Assembly (NCBI RefSeq): GCF_004193775.1 | Contig: NC_041008.1 | Span: forward strand, 11,799,731-11,863,730 | Direction of reading: 5' to 3' | Origin: Glycine soja | Lineage: Eukaryota; Streptophyta; Magnoliopsida; Fabales; Fabaceae | DNA: 64,000 nt | In this document: positions 35,703-47,800 of the stretch, in pieces | Layout: each line of letters starts with the position of its first letter | Position numbering within the stretch: position 1 is the stretch's first letter | Notes under the pieces: generated by a model | Seen by the model: the letters and a program-made list of their open reading frames with translations, nothing else | Databases searched by the model: none | Told to the model about the DNA's origin: nothing | Program-made: the position numbers and the translations under genes

Positions 35703-37359
35703 TGTAGAAGCAAGCTTCATGATGAATCAAGATTGATTCAAGGAGTTTGGATGATAACAAAGATGATGACAAAAAGCTCAAAAGTCAAGATCACTTCATG
35801 ATAACAAAGATGACAACATTCAAGAATGAGTTCAAGATTGAGTCAAGAACACTTCAAGGATCAAGAGCAAATTTGATTTCAAGAATCAAGATTCAAGATT
35901 CAAGAATCAAGAATAATCAAGATCAAGATTCAAGACTCAAGAATCAAGAGAAGACTTAATCAAGATAAGTATGAAAAGGTTTTTTCAAAAACTGAGTAGC
36001 ACATGGATTTTTCTCAAAACATGTTTACCAAAGAGTTTTTACTCTCTGGTAATCGATTACCATATTATTGTAATCGATTACCAGTAGCAAAATGGATTTG
36101 AAAAAGTTTTCAAATGAATTTACAACGTTCCAATTGATTTCAAAAAGTTGTAATCGATTACAATGTTTTGGTAATCGATTATCAGTGCCTTTGAACGTTG
36201 AAATTCAAATTCAAATGTGAAGAGTCACATCCTTTCACATAAAAGCTTTGTGTAATCAATTACACTGATTTGGTAATCGATTACCAGTGATTGTTTCTGA
36301 ATAAATCAAAAGATGTAACTCTTCAAATGGTTTTTTATTTTTTCAAATTGGTTTTAAGTTCTTCTAAAAGTCATAACTCTTCTAAATGATTCTCTTGACC
36401 AGACATGAAGAGTCTATAAAAGCAAGGCTTTGTTTTGCATTTTCAATCAATCTTTCTATCAATCCAATTAATCTTATACAATCTTTTACAAGCCTTGAAT
36501 CTCTTTGAACTTCTTCTTCTTCTTTGTGCCAAAATCTTTCCAAAGTTTTCTGGTTTCCTAAACCTTGAAAACTTGTGCTATTCATTCTTTTTCATCTCTT
36601 CTCCCTTTGCCAAAAAGAATTCGCCAAAGACTAACCGCCTGAATTCTTTTTGTGTCTCTCTTCTCCCTTTTCCAAAAGAACAAAGGACTAACCGCCTGAA
36701 TTCTTTTGTGTCTCCCTTCTCCCTTGTCAAAGAATTCAAAACAACACAGTCTGAGAATTCTTTTGATTCTTCCCTTTCCCTTATACAAAAGTTTTCAAAG
36801 GACTAACCACCTGAGAATTCTTTTGTATCCCCATTCACAAAGTATCAAAGGTTTAACCGCCTGAGATATTTGTCTTAATACATTGGAGGGTACATCCTTT
36901 GTGGTACAAGCAGAGGGTACATCTACTTGGGTTGTTGACTGAGAACAAGAGAGGGTACATCTCTTGTGGATCAATTTTAGTGGAGGGTACATCCACTAGG
37001 TTGAAAGAGAACCAGGGAGGGTACATCCCTTGTGGATCTTTGCTTGTAAAATGATTTTTACAAGGTTGAAAGAAATCTCAAGGACCGCAGGTCGCTTGAG
37101 GACTGGATGTAGGCACGAGTATTGTCGAACCAGTATAAAAACTCTTGTGTGTTTGTCTCCTTCTTCCCTACTCTTTTACTTTCCGCTGTGTATTTTAATT
37201 CATGCTTTTACTTTTGGTTAAGTTTCTTTTCTGTTCTTCATTTGCTTAACAACATAGTAAAAGCCTTAGAAGAGTAAACTTTTAATTAGTAAAGATTTAG
37301 GAATAATTAATTCAACCCCCCCCCCCTTCTTAATTATTCTGAGGCCACTTGATCCAACA
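35703..37359 (+). mobile_element. solo LTR, family A
   Basis: It begins TGTAGAAGCAAGCTTCATGA and ends CTTGATCCAACA. A perfect 5-bp duplication, ATCAA, flanks it (35698-35702 and 37360-37364). It is closely similar throughout to the copy at 9688-11347, with the same palindromes (36050-36290), ACTAACCGCCTGA block (36620-36870) and GAGGGTACATC block (36890-37030). It lies in the intron of the MULE transposase, opposite to the direction of transcription. Confidence 0.95.
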
Positions 37360-38881
37360 ATCAACATTAATAGAAATAGTTCAACAGTTTCATACCTGTT
37401 TGTTGTTGTGTTTCCTAAGTGCATCACCTTATTAGTCTAGGCGGAAACAAATTTTTCCTTGTGTGGCATTATCCATGTTTCCTTGACATAGTCAACAAAC
37501 ATTGGCCAAGGTGCGCAAGCCATTTTGAACTTCTTCAGGCATTCATTAAACTACTGTTCTGAAGGACAATCAGCCAGACATCCCCAGCAATCCATGACAT
37601 AATCCCAAGCATTTTTTTGGGCAATTAGTGATTTACATTTGGCCTTCACATTCTTGTTTATGTGAAAGCTGCACAACAAATTTCTACATTCATGGAATAC
37701 ATCCTTCACTACATTCATCAATGTTTGGTCTCTATCAGTGACAATAACTCCAGGGAGGGCATGACGCTTTAAAAAAAGGCCTCGGAAGAGTTGTAAAGCC
37801 CATACCAAATTATTAACGCGTTCACCCTCCACATATGCAAAACTGGCAGAGAATGTCATCCCAGTCGGTGTCACCCCAACAAAATCGAGCAGTGGGAGTC
37901 TGTACCGGTTTGTTTTGTAAGTGCTGTCTATCAAAAATACCAAATTACATGCGCTGACTAACTTCACTACATCAGGGTGACACCAAAAGATATCACGAAC
38001 CACGTCTTCATCCTTTATTCTGTGCCAATGAATATACTGATCACGTTCAAGAAGTTTCATCAGATGTTGCATTTCAAGATCGCTTCCTCTTATGGAAGAA
38101 CGAAATGCACTTCTTGCATTGTATATTTGTTTAATGGTCTTACAGCTACTGGCATTGTGTTCCTTCAGAGTTAGCAGAATGTTTCTTGGCTTCACCATGG
38201 ACTTCGTCATATCAGCAATAAGTGTTTTTTTAGCTTTAGTCAATCGCCCCACATATGAATGTCCAACTAATGACTTGGCCTATTCATGATTATGCACTCC
38301 ATAAATCAACTTCACCATCCAGCTTTCTCCTCCAACCACTGGCTTGCAATGAAGCTTGAAGGGACACCCACATTTCTTAGTCTCAGTGTCTCTTCTGATA
38401 AATTCTTTTTTCCTACACCTATACTCGCCACTCCTTTCACAGTCAATTAACATAAACGTAGTCCTTCCTCTACTACCTGTGTTGGTGTCCGACCTTAAAA
38501 TCACCTCCACAAATCCGTTTTCATGAGCAACGAATCGAGCCCACCACAAAACATCATCTCGGCACTCAAACACCTACAAAGAAATCCACATAAGTTAAGT
38601 TTTCTACCAGTATTCATTTTATTAAATCTGTGACAAACATTAACATTATAACCTGAGAAGTATTGAACGCATCGAAACAATCAACATGTGGTTCATTCGC
38701 ACCACATGCTTCTTCATTTTCATAATCCATATCCGCTTGTTCAGACATTATTTCATACATCCACTCATCTTCGTCCATCTAACCAACTCAAACAAAAAAT
38801 GGTCATACAAACAAATTAATAAGTTTTAAAAAATGGAAACTGAATTCAAAAAACATCACATTTTAAAAATAGTTACTCTTC

Positions 38882-39214
38882 TTACGGATCAAGTTGATCA
38901 GTAAGTCACTTACGGATCAAGTTGATCCGTAAGTCTCTTACAGATCAACTTGATTCGTAAGTAATCTGTACGCCCACGACACAGCCACCACCTTTTGTGT
39001 ATCTCATTTGTCGTCGCCGACCACCGCAACGCACCTTCACCTTCACCGCACCTAATCGTTCACAACAAACCAACGAACCCGAGACAATGCCGCACGAAAA
39101 CCACAAAAATAGAGAAAAGCAACGAAAAAAAATGGTAGATGTGTGAAGCGTAGGAAAAAAAAAGCTTTTATAAGGAAAAAAAACCAAGGGCATTTTTTGC
39201 CATTTATAATTTTT
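38882..39214 (-). promoter_or_regulatory. MULE right subterminal region and transposase upstream sequence
   Basis: Three copies of the palindrome GGATCAAGTTGATCC or near variants stand at 38885-38960, each framed by CTTACGG and CCGTAAG. They mirror the clusters at the left end and lie just upstream of the transposase start at 38778, so they may bind transposase, affect the promoter, or both. Confidence 0.6.
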
Positions 39215-39257
39215 GTTGGGTGCACCAGCAAAAATGCTGGTGCACCTAGTAGCACTC
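39215..39257 (-). repeat. MULE right terminal inverted repeat
   Basis: The complement reads GAGTGCTACTAGGTGCACC and continues GCATTTTTGCTGGTGCACCC. It is adjacent to the 9-bp duplication TAATGGAAT. Confidence 0.95.
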
Positions 39258-39480
39258 TAATGGAATGCACACATTAATAATATATGATGATCTTAGTAAA
39301 CAAGTTGTGGCATATCAACAAATGTCATTATTGTTACCCAACCACCAGGCGATATTTTCTATTTACATTCCCGTCTCTCAGAAAGAGCCACAAAATGATA
39401 GGACTAGACGGGTGCAGGTAGCTTGACCGCCTTGTCAGTCATATGCACACAATTAAGCAACATAAACAACTTAAAATTGT
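39258..39480 (+). pseudogene. mitochondrial atp1-like (ATP synthase alpha) pseudogene, right part
   Basis: Starting within the target duplication it reads [20 protein letters not shown] and QMSLLL. After a frame change it gives [17 protein letters not shown] and then TGAGSLTAL. These follow the order of the nucleotide-binding domain of F1 ATPase alpha. The NGMH and [15 protein letters not shown] wording fits the mitochondrial rather than the plastid gene. Frameshifts and stops show it is dead. Confidence 0.8.
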
Positions 39481-39617
39481 CACCTCATCAAGGGAGACTC
39501 TTATCAAAACCAAAATATTAAACATAATAAAATCTTAAGTCAAAACAACTTATTCATCTTGTCTAGCTCTTCATAAGCAAGTCAAAGGAAAAATATAAGG
39601 CAATAAAATTTAGGTAA

Positions 39618-42600
39618 CTATAGTACAAGCCATATGAAGAATGTACACCAAAGAGTAAGAGACACTGCAGCACAAGAATAAGTTGCCAGCATAATAATTG
39701 AGCATTCACCCCTTCCGTTTCCAAACAATTGAGTAGATGTGCCTGACACAACCATATATCATTCCAGTTAAATAAATTATACAATACAAGTGGTTCAAAA
39801 TTTATTTGTAAGACAGTGAACTGAAATTTGAATATTAAGTGGACCATAATTATCATAATGCAAAAAGGTTCAATTGAGATCATGGTTGACATTGTATTTT
39901 AGGCCTCTCTTGATTAGGTTAATCATGATTTAAAGAGGTTTTGAGAAATAAAAAGAAATTCCACACAGGAAAATTAAAAGTAAAAAAAAAATCTGCAAAA
40001 GTTAATTAGAAGAATTTCTACTTTTACCAAAAGATAACAAAAAAAACTGTCAAACACTATGTAAGAATAAATTTTATTTTGTATATGATTAATATTGTAT
40101 GATAATGTCATCATTCATACAAAAATACATGTGTACTCATGAAATTTAAGTGCATGAATACTATTAATGGATGTGTGTGTGGACAAATACAGGTATATGT
40201 AGAAGGCATCATTCACGTAAAAAAACGTGTACACTATTTTTTTTTCTCTCATGAAATGTCAAATTAAGAAGTGTTAGTAATACACTTTATTATGGGCAGC
40301 AAAAAAATTTCTAAGTATTTAATATAATTATATACTCAAGACTCAAATTCAAACTATTAGTTAAACTGAAACAATCTTATATTAGTTGATCCATGTGTTT
40401 GGTAATTCATTAATATTTATGAAAAACTATAAAATCACCAGGGAAGTTCATTAAATAAGAAGTGGAAGTTATAAAATTTTATGATTTTTTGAAAACCTTT
40501 TGTTATGCAAAACTTCTCTTTACGATTTTTAATTTCATGAAAAGTAGATATACCTTAGGATGTCACCATCATCTAATATTCGTACATTTTCTTTCGTATT
40601 CATTTCAGGAGGTAATTATATATATTATATATACTTTCTCCAAATAATCAATTTGATGAATGTATTTTTTTTCTTGGTTAGAAATCATGGGTATTTTTTA
40701 GTGTCATTGACCTAAGAAAATTTTTCGCATAATAGAAATCGAACACAAATTCTCCTGTTAAATAGATTATTTTCATACATTTAAACGCAATAGGAATCAA
40801 TTTGATGTAGGCATGACAACGGGACAAGTTGGGGCCGGTTTTTACTTACCTTGCCCTCAACCTCGCCCCCAACTCTCCATTTTCACCCCGCCCCTGCTCC
40901 TGAAACCCGATGAGACTATAGATTTATCCTCATTCCCGCTCCCGATGGGGTCGAGTTTTTCCCGCCTCGTCTCCCACCCCTAACATGGTTATAAAATCTT
41001 ACAAAAAATATAATTTTTCATAGAATGAAAAATACAATTTTGAATAGCAACCGCAACATATTTGTAAATCATACATGACAACATAAAAGCTAATTCAATA
41101 GTAGAATAAAATTCAATCCAATAGTTTCAGATTTTAGTGTGATATATATGCAAGGATATTTTTGTAAATTAATTATTAGTGGGACGGGTATTAATAATCT
41201 TATCCCCGAACTCGACTTTGGCCGTCAGGAAAAATCCAACCCCAACCTTGACCTCCGTCAATTCAAATTTTTTCTATCAAAATCGGGGTAGGCCCTGCAG
41301 ATTCGGGTCACATTCTCATGCCTAATTTGATAAATATGACCAGAAATGATAAATACTAATTTTTAAATTTAACAAACAACTTACTTATAGCTACTGCAGG
41401 TGGAAGGGCGAATTGAAGGAGTAAAACAAACTCATATAATGGATCATGATGGATCAAGCCAAAATGGACAGCACCTTTAACAATGCCTACACCTATAGCC
41501 GGCAAGACAATATTTCTAACTATAATAATGCCTACAATAATTGGAAGTTGCGCTCCTTGCCCTTTTAAACCTGAGGAGCATCCAAATGACATCATTTTCA
41601 AATGAAACTAATAGATTATCTCATTGAAGAAATGAATTAGACAAATTTATGTTATTGATTACCTTCAAGAAGATTTGCCCCAACCAACATAGTCATTGCT
41701 GGAAGGCATGCATCCCTATAAAGGAAAATAAAGAGAAAGTATAGTAAAATAAGGTATCTAGTTTCATTTTTAACTAAAGTGAAATTACAATTTTAATCTC
41801 CAAAATTAGATGAATTCATTAATTTTGTTCCCTCGAAAATTTAATTAAAATATTTAATTTCCTAATTTTAAAAATTCATAATTTTGGTTAGTTTGTCATA
41901 TTGTATTTTCTTAGTACAGTTATGTTTTTATTATTAACGAATAATTTTTTCATTAGTAAAGTTATTAATTAAATTCTAAATTAATTAAAAATTAATAAAT
42001 ATTAAAAATATTGAACCTAGCTAACCAAACACATCAGAAAAATCCACTAAATGGTTCTTTGTCGGTGCTCGATGTTCTACAATTTGAGAACCAAACACAA
42101 CACAAGGAGGAGAAGAGAGACCAAATCTCATCTCATCTCCATTTCTCCAACACAACTTTCTCTCATGTATTGCGTTAGATTGGGTGGAATATGGGCTGGG
42201 ATTTTCATCGAACACTTAAGGATAGCTACTTCGGAAATCAGGTATGGTGTATGAGAAGTATTGTCTCTCATTACTGTCATAAACAACAGTAAACATACAA
42301 TTTTTTATTCTCAAATGTTATACGAGGTGGACATAAGAAGCTTATCTATGACACGCTTGGTAGAAGTCAGATTCGGATTCGGGTCTATAGTTAGGTTTTA
42401 TTTGGTGTCATTTTCTTTTTTGTTAGATAGTGTTGCTTTTGTGATTTTTTATTTGTAGACATTAATTAGCCCTCGCCAACCTCTTCTAAAACATCATATT
42501 CTTCCTCTTCAACAACCTCAGCCTCTCCGACTTCCTCAAATATGAGATCACCTGGTTGGACCCTCACCCCTCCGACGCGATGGAAAGGCTGCCCTCCGTG

Positions 42601-44807
42601 TCAGTGCTCCTGATCCGAGACCTCTTCCAGGTTTCCAAGTTCGAAGACTCCAATGTGACCAACAAAACAGGTGTGCTTATGCGGTGTGTCTTTTTGAATT
42701 CTCCGAGGAGGAAGAAACTTGGTACATGCACAACTGCAAGCACATTTTCTATTGCACCTGCGTCGATCGCTATCGATGACAACGAGGAGCTCGTCGAGGG
42801 ATTTGAAGTTGCCTTCATTTGCTATCAAGATTTATGAATTATGATTGGGTGAGGGGAATAGGGATCGGGGAAAAATAAACCTTAGTGTGTTAGGTTAGGG
42901 TCAGGTAAGTATAATCTGATGGATTAACAAAAAATGAGAATTTTTAGAACCAAGAAACAAATGTCTCAATTAAATCCAAGGGCCCAAAATTATGAATTCA
43001 TGAAACCAGATATGCTCAAATAAGAGTGATAACTCACCCTATCATAATGAGAGAGTCTTGAATCACAAGAAGAGGAGCACTTTCACCAACTAACAATTTT
43101 CGAAATTGAGGGACTATACCGATTATCAAACCAACAATCTGTGTACAATATGAAAAAGATTAAGTAATATTTTGTGGGCAAGAAGTATAAAGTAATTTTT
43201 ATATAAATAAATAAATAAAATGTGTGCTAGTAATACTCTATGACACATTTCTTCTAACACATTTTCAACCATTGTTTAAAAAAAAATACTAACAATACAC
43301 TTTTTTAACACACTTTTTATGGATTTTTTTTTTAAAAATCCCAAAATTTATAGATTTCACTTTTTGTTTAATGAGTCTCACGTGATTATATAATTTTTAA
43401 TAAAATTTAATTAATAATAAAGAGAATGCTAGAAAGATGTGTTAGAAAGAGTGTTATTGGCACTTCTGGTACTTAAGATATTAACATTGAGCGTTGTAGT
43501 TTGAATTTGAGTCGCACTATAATGCTTGTTATAGTATTTCAAGTAAGAACTTACCACTAGGATGAAAGTTATAGGATTTTTGTTAAGGTTCAACTTCTTT
43601 ATTTTATTCCATTGGTAAGTGCAACAGTTCAATTTGAGACTAATTTTTTAGGCTTTTAAACATAAGATATTGCCCAAATAACCAAACTATGTTTTGTGAT
43701 TTTCTTATATAGTATAACCGCATTCCCCCGCTTATGCTTAAATAATTGATGGACAATAATTTTACTCAGGAAAATAAGAGAATTATTGTCATACCGCTCC
43801 AATCAATGTAGGTGGAAATAATAGCTTCAAGTTGCTCCATATAGCTAATGTTTGTGGGCATTGCATTAACTTTTCCTTCTGTAAAACATTGAAACATAAC
43901 CATTTGCAAATAAGCAGACACCAATCATTATTGATTTTTATTTCATTCCACTATAAACTATATAAATAATACATATTTTTAGGCTTAATTATATTTTTAA
44001 TCCTTTTATATATTAATAATTGAAATTTGTATTTGGTCCTTCTAGTTTTTTTTCTTCTGAATTTGATACCTTATCATTTAATTAAGTGTGCAATTTTGGC
44101 CTATTTATTAACTTGATGTTCAATGTTTAACACATAGACCGAAATTGCCAAATTAAAATAGTGGAAGAATCAATCTTGCAAAAAGAAAAAGATGTGAGAT
44201 GACCAAATTCAAATTTTGAGGATAGAAGACCAAAAATAGAAATAAGTAGCTCGTGTTGATGACATAAGAAAGTGATGGTAAAGACTTCTAAGGGACAAGA
44301 GTTTTGCAGCAAAGAATGTAAACTCACTAATTATATTAGAAACATAGATAAATGTTGGTGAGTAACCTAGCTTAAAGCTTTTTAAGTGTTCCACATATTA
44401 AATTCTGTAATTTTTCCAAATGTACCTTTAAAATCCGAATATAAATGCAACGTCATACCTTTTCTTGTCCATTTGGCACCACAATTTCAATTTCAAGTTG
44501 ATTCACACAATTCTTAGTATGGTATCTATCTTCAGTTGTAACCAATGTTTGTGTGGAGCATTTTGAATGGTTTTCTGGATCAGTTTCTGTTGTAGATGTT
44601 GGATTTACAGTGAATTGATCAACTTCGACAACATTGGAAATCTCTTGAGTTGAATATATGCGCACAATGTTAAATGCATAAGACCACACTAAAATGGATG
44701 CTAGCTGAAAGACAGGAATATGGTAAAAAAAATTAAAAAAATCCTAATGTTAATTACTATATGATTTGATGCTTTATGTCAAAAACACCTTCTTTTTTAC
44801 TACAATA

Positions 44808-44841
<34 letters not shown>

Positions 44842-47800
44842 ACATTCTTTCATGCAAGTCTCACAAAATAAGGTAACCATTTGTAATCAATCACTTCCTA
44901 TTTAACAGGTCTCTCGTGTGAAGTTCACTTAATAATAATAATTAATATACTCAAGAAAAAAAGTGTTCATGTAATATTTTAGGAGACAAATTATTTGGCA
45001 GACAGCAGTCAATATATACATGTCCATCATCTCCCTACTACAAAAGTGATATTTAATAATATTTTTTTATCTAACACTTAATAAAAATATTATTAAAAAC
45101 TTTTGATGACATTTAAAAAATTCACAAAATTATGAATAAATATTACTAATATATTTTTATAATATTTTTTAAATATTGTGTAAAATTCATGTTGTTAAAT
45201 CCTTTTTGTGATATTTTTAAATTTTAATAACATAAATTATATATATAACATTTGATAAAATATTACAAATATATTAGTAATATTTATTCATAATTTTATA
45301 ATAATCAAAAGTTTCTAACAATATTTTTATTAAGCATTAGACTGAGAAAATGTTACTAAAAATCATATATGTAGTAGTGTCTCAAGTAATATTTATATAA
45401 CATATTTAAACTTTATAGTTTACGAAAAATAATTAACAATTGATTAAATATCATATAAAGATTAGTAAAGACCATTTCTCATTTCACAGACTTAATTTTC
45501 AAATCCTCTAAGTTAGTATCATACTGCCAATGACAGAGAAGTATATGCCAGTCCATTTTTGTAACAAATATCCACATCTCCAAATGGATTGCTTCTTTCC
45601 TTACAGATAGCTGGAACTATAATAAGAGGCAAATTTCCCAGATTTCCTGTAGACGTCAAACCCCAAAGACACGCACATTAAAGGATATGGAACAAGAATT
45701 TAAAAAAATATAATTAATTTTTTAATTTTCATCAAAATTGTAAATTAATTTCTTGTAGCTTTCCTTATCTCTCATATTAATTAATTTCTTTAAAATCACA
45801 CATTAATTAATCATTAAGGATGGAATTGAAAAAAAAAATCATTAGAACTGGAAAACAAAAAATAAAAGATTGTTAAAATGTCAAAAAAAATGGAGGAAGT
45901 ATATATGAAGTATGTTGGTTTACGTTATTTTTTATTAAAAAATAAAATCATCTTTATTAATAAAATCATATTTTTTTAAGTGTTTGTCTAAATTATTTTG
46001 TTTTTTTAAATGATTTTATGCTTTTTTAAAAAGCATCTCCTATCCGCTTATTAAAAAATCACTTATTTTAGAATTATTTAAATTTAAACAAATTGACCGT
46101 TAAAATGATATACGACTATAATTCTGCAATAGTTTTTTTTATTCGTAGTTACATCGTATTGCCTACAATGTCCTACAATTCATATCAAATTTTTTAGATC
46201 TCTAGATATGGAATAATGATCACAAGTACATTTTTTTTTTGTATGGAATACATCACATATATTTTCCAAAACAATCATCCTATTCATTTTAAAAAAAAAT
46301 CTATAAGCTATATACGTACCTACAGCACAACACCCCAACACAAGACCTCGAAGATGACGAGGAACTCTAGCTATTTTAACAAGTAACCATCCTAGAGCTG
46401 TCCCAATAATAATTGTGAGAAGAATACTCAGTGGCATGAACCACCTACAGATAAGTCATCGAAGAATCTTTATTGAACCAACAAAACGGAGAAATTTTAA
46501 TTTTGAAGACCAATGTGAAGACTTACAATGTAATCATACTCCTTAAAGTTATGGTTTTAGCCAGGCTGCTACAAGCAAGAGCAGGAGAAAAGACAAAATA
46601 TACCATCTGTAAAGAAATTCAAGTATGAGATATATATAAAATTTTTCTTTTACCGAAGATTTATGTAAAAATTGTATTGCTATGCACATCACGTATTTTT
46701 TTCCCCTTCCGTTCTTAATACAATATTAGCACAAGCTTTTATGGATATAATGAATATCTTAATGTTGGCAGTATTTTCATTGTTGAATCTAATTCCTTGT
46801 TGGTGATTGATAATTGTAGAAAATACTTATGGAGATATGTAAATTTAGGTAATTATTTCATTTTTTTCCTTTTATTTAAGACTTTGTTTGTACCTTTTTG
46901 GTGTTAAATTTATGAATTTGTAACTTTCTCTTTAGTTTATCATTTTGATAGGTTGCATATGTTTATGGATGAATTATTTTGTAAGAATGAATATTGGTTT
47001 GGAAAGGAAACTTAGAACAAGAAATGAGAAAGTTTAAAGTCAAAAAAATTAAGTTGCTGAGCAAAAACCGCTTAAGCCTGAATTTTTTTGCCTCAAGCTA
47101 AAATCACACAGGTAAAGTTTTCAAATATGCTTAAGTCAAAATTTTTGGCTTAAGCACATTTTCATTAAAGTGTTGCTATTTTGGGGATTTAAAGGAACTA
47201 ACTCACCATTTCCAAAAAGGGGGCTTCATTTGCACGACCCAAGCACTGGTTATTGAAGGAAAAGTTTCCTCATTTCTCCTTTTCTTCAATCTTCTTCCTC
47301 CATCATTGTATTTTGGTGCCACCCATGACAATGGGTAGCTAAATCTTTTTGTTGTTGGGCTTAGATTATAATTAAACCTTATTTTCAAGTATTTTTTGAA
47401 ATAGTTATAGATATTTTTCTTGTTCTTCAATATTAATGTTTTACTTTTACTCTTAATGTTTATTATGATTTGTTATTGAAAATACTTTTGTAACTTGATT
47501 TTAGGACGAGATTGTGATTGGAAAATGCTTTCATAGACTAATATTAACATTAAATCTCAAGTTGGGTGTTGTTCTTTATTTTAAAAGAGTTTGGTTCAGT
47601 GAGATCTAACTTGACAACCTTCATTATTTGATTTTCACATCGTTGTATCGTGTGTTTTTTTATTATCTAAAAATAAAAAAACTTTCAAGTTTATAGCTTT
47701 GATTTGTTTTATCCTTATTGTTGAATGCTAAGTTCATGTTCTTATTGTTTCATTTGTTAGTTTAAATGGTAAAAATTTGTGAAATTTGTCAAGTATTACT

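Larger units (their letters stand above)
34155..38778 (-). pseudogene. FAR1/MuDR-type transposase fused to an OTU cysteine protease domain, defective
   Basis: Exon 1 (38778-38653) starts MDEDEWMYEIMSEQADMDYE and ends at a clean GT donor. Exon 2 starts at 38573 with the FAR1-like zinc-binding region (FECRDDVLWWAR, CGCPFKLHC, GVHNHE). After a stop near 38280 it continues into the MULE transposase core with two catalytic aspartates (LIDSTYKTNRYRLPLLDFVG; IVTDRDQTLMNVV). Stops follow near 37551 and 37437. An intron carrying the solo LTR separates the next exon (about 35639 down), with a SWIM-like cysteine cluster (CGCVVRTMLSLPCAC). After one stop (35017) the same frame runs into the OTU domain: VDGNCGYQSVA with catalytic D and C, then HIICIGHVYANHLVEV with the histidine. 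It ends at 34157-34155. Confidence 0.88.
26469..39257. mobile_element. large Mutator-like element (MULE) with three-gene cassette
   Basis: Terminal inverted repeats begin GAGTGCTRCTAGGTGCACC at both ends (26469-26514 and 39215-39257). A perfect 9-bp duplication, TAATGGAAT, flanks the element (26460-26468 and 39258-39266), which is diagnostic of Mutator-type transposition. Without the nested solo LTR the element is about 11.1 kb. It carries a FAR1/MuDR-like transposase fused to an OTU protease domain (minus), an unnamed ORF (minus) and a plant mobile domain gene (plus), with palindromic subterminal motifs. All coding parts have disabling changes, so it is a formerly autonomous copy. Confidence 0.95.

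Noticed and set aside
38945..39270. Minus-strand frames rich in Phe and Cys at the MULE right end
   Set aside because: They cross the terminal inverted repeat and target duplication and lack conservation signs; a consequence of T-rich sequence.
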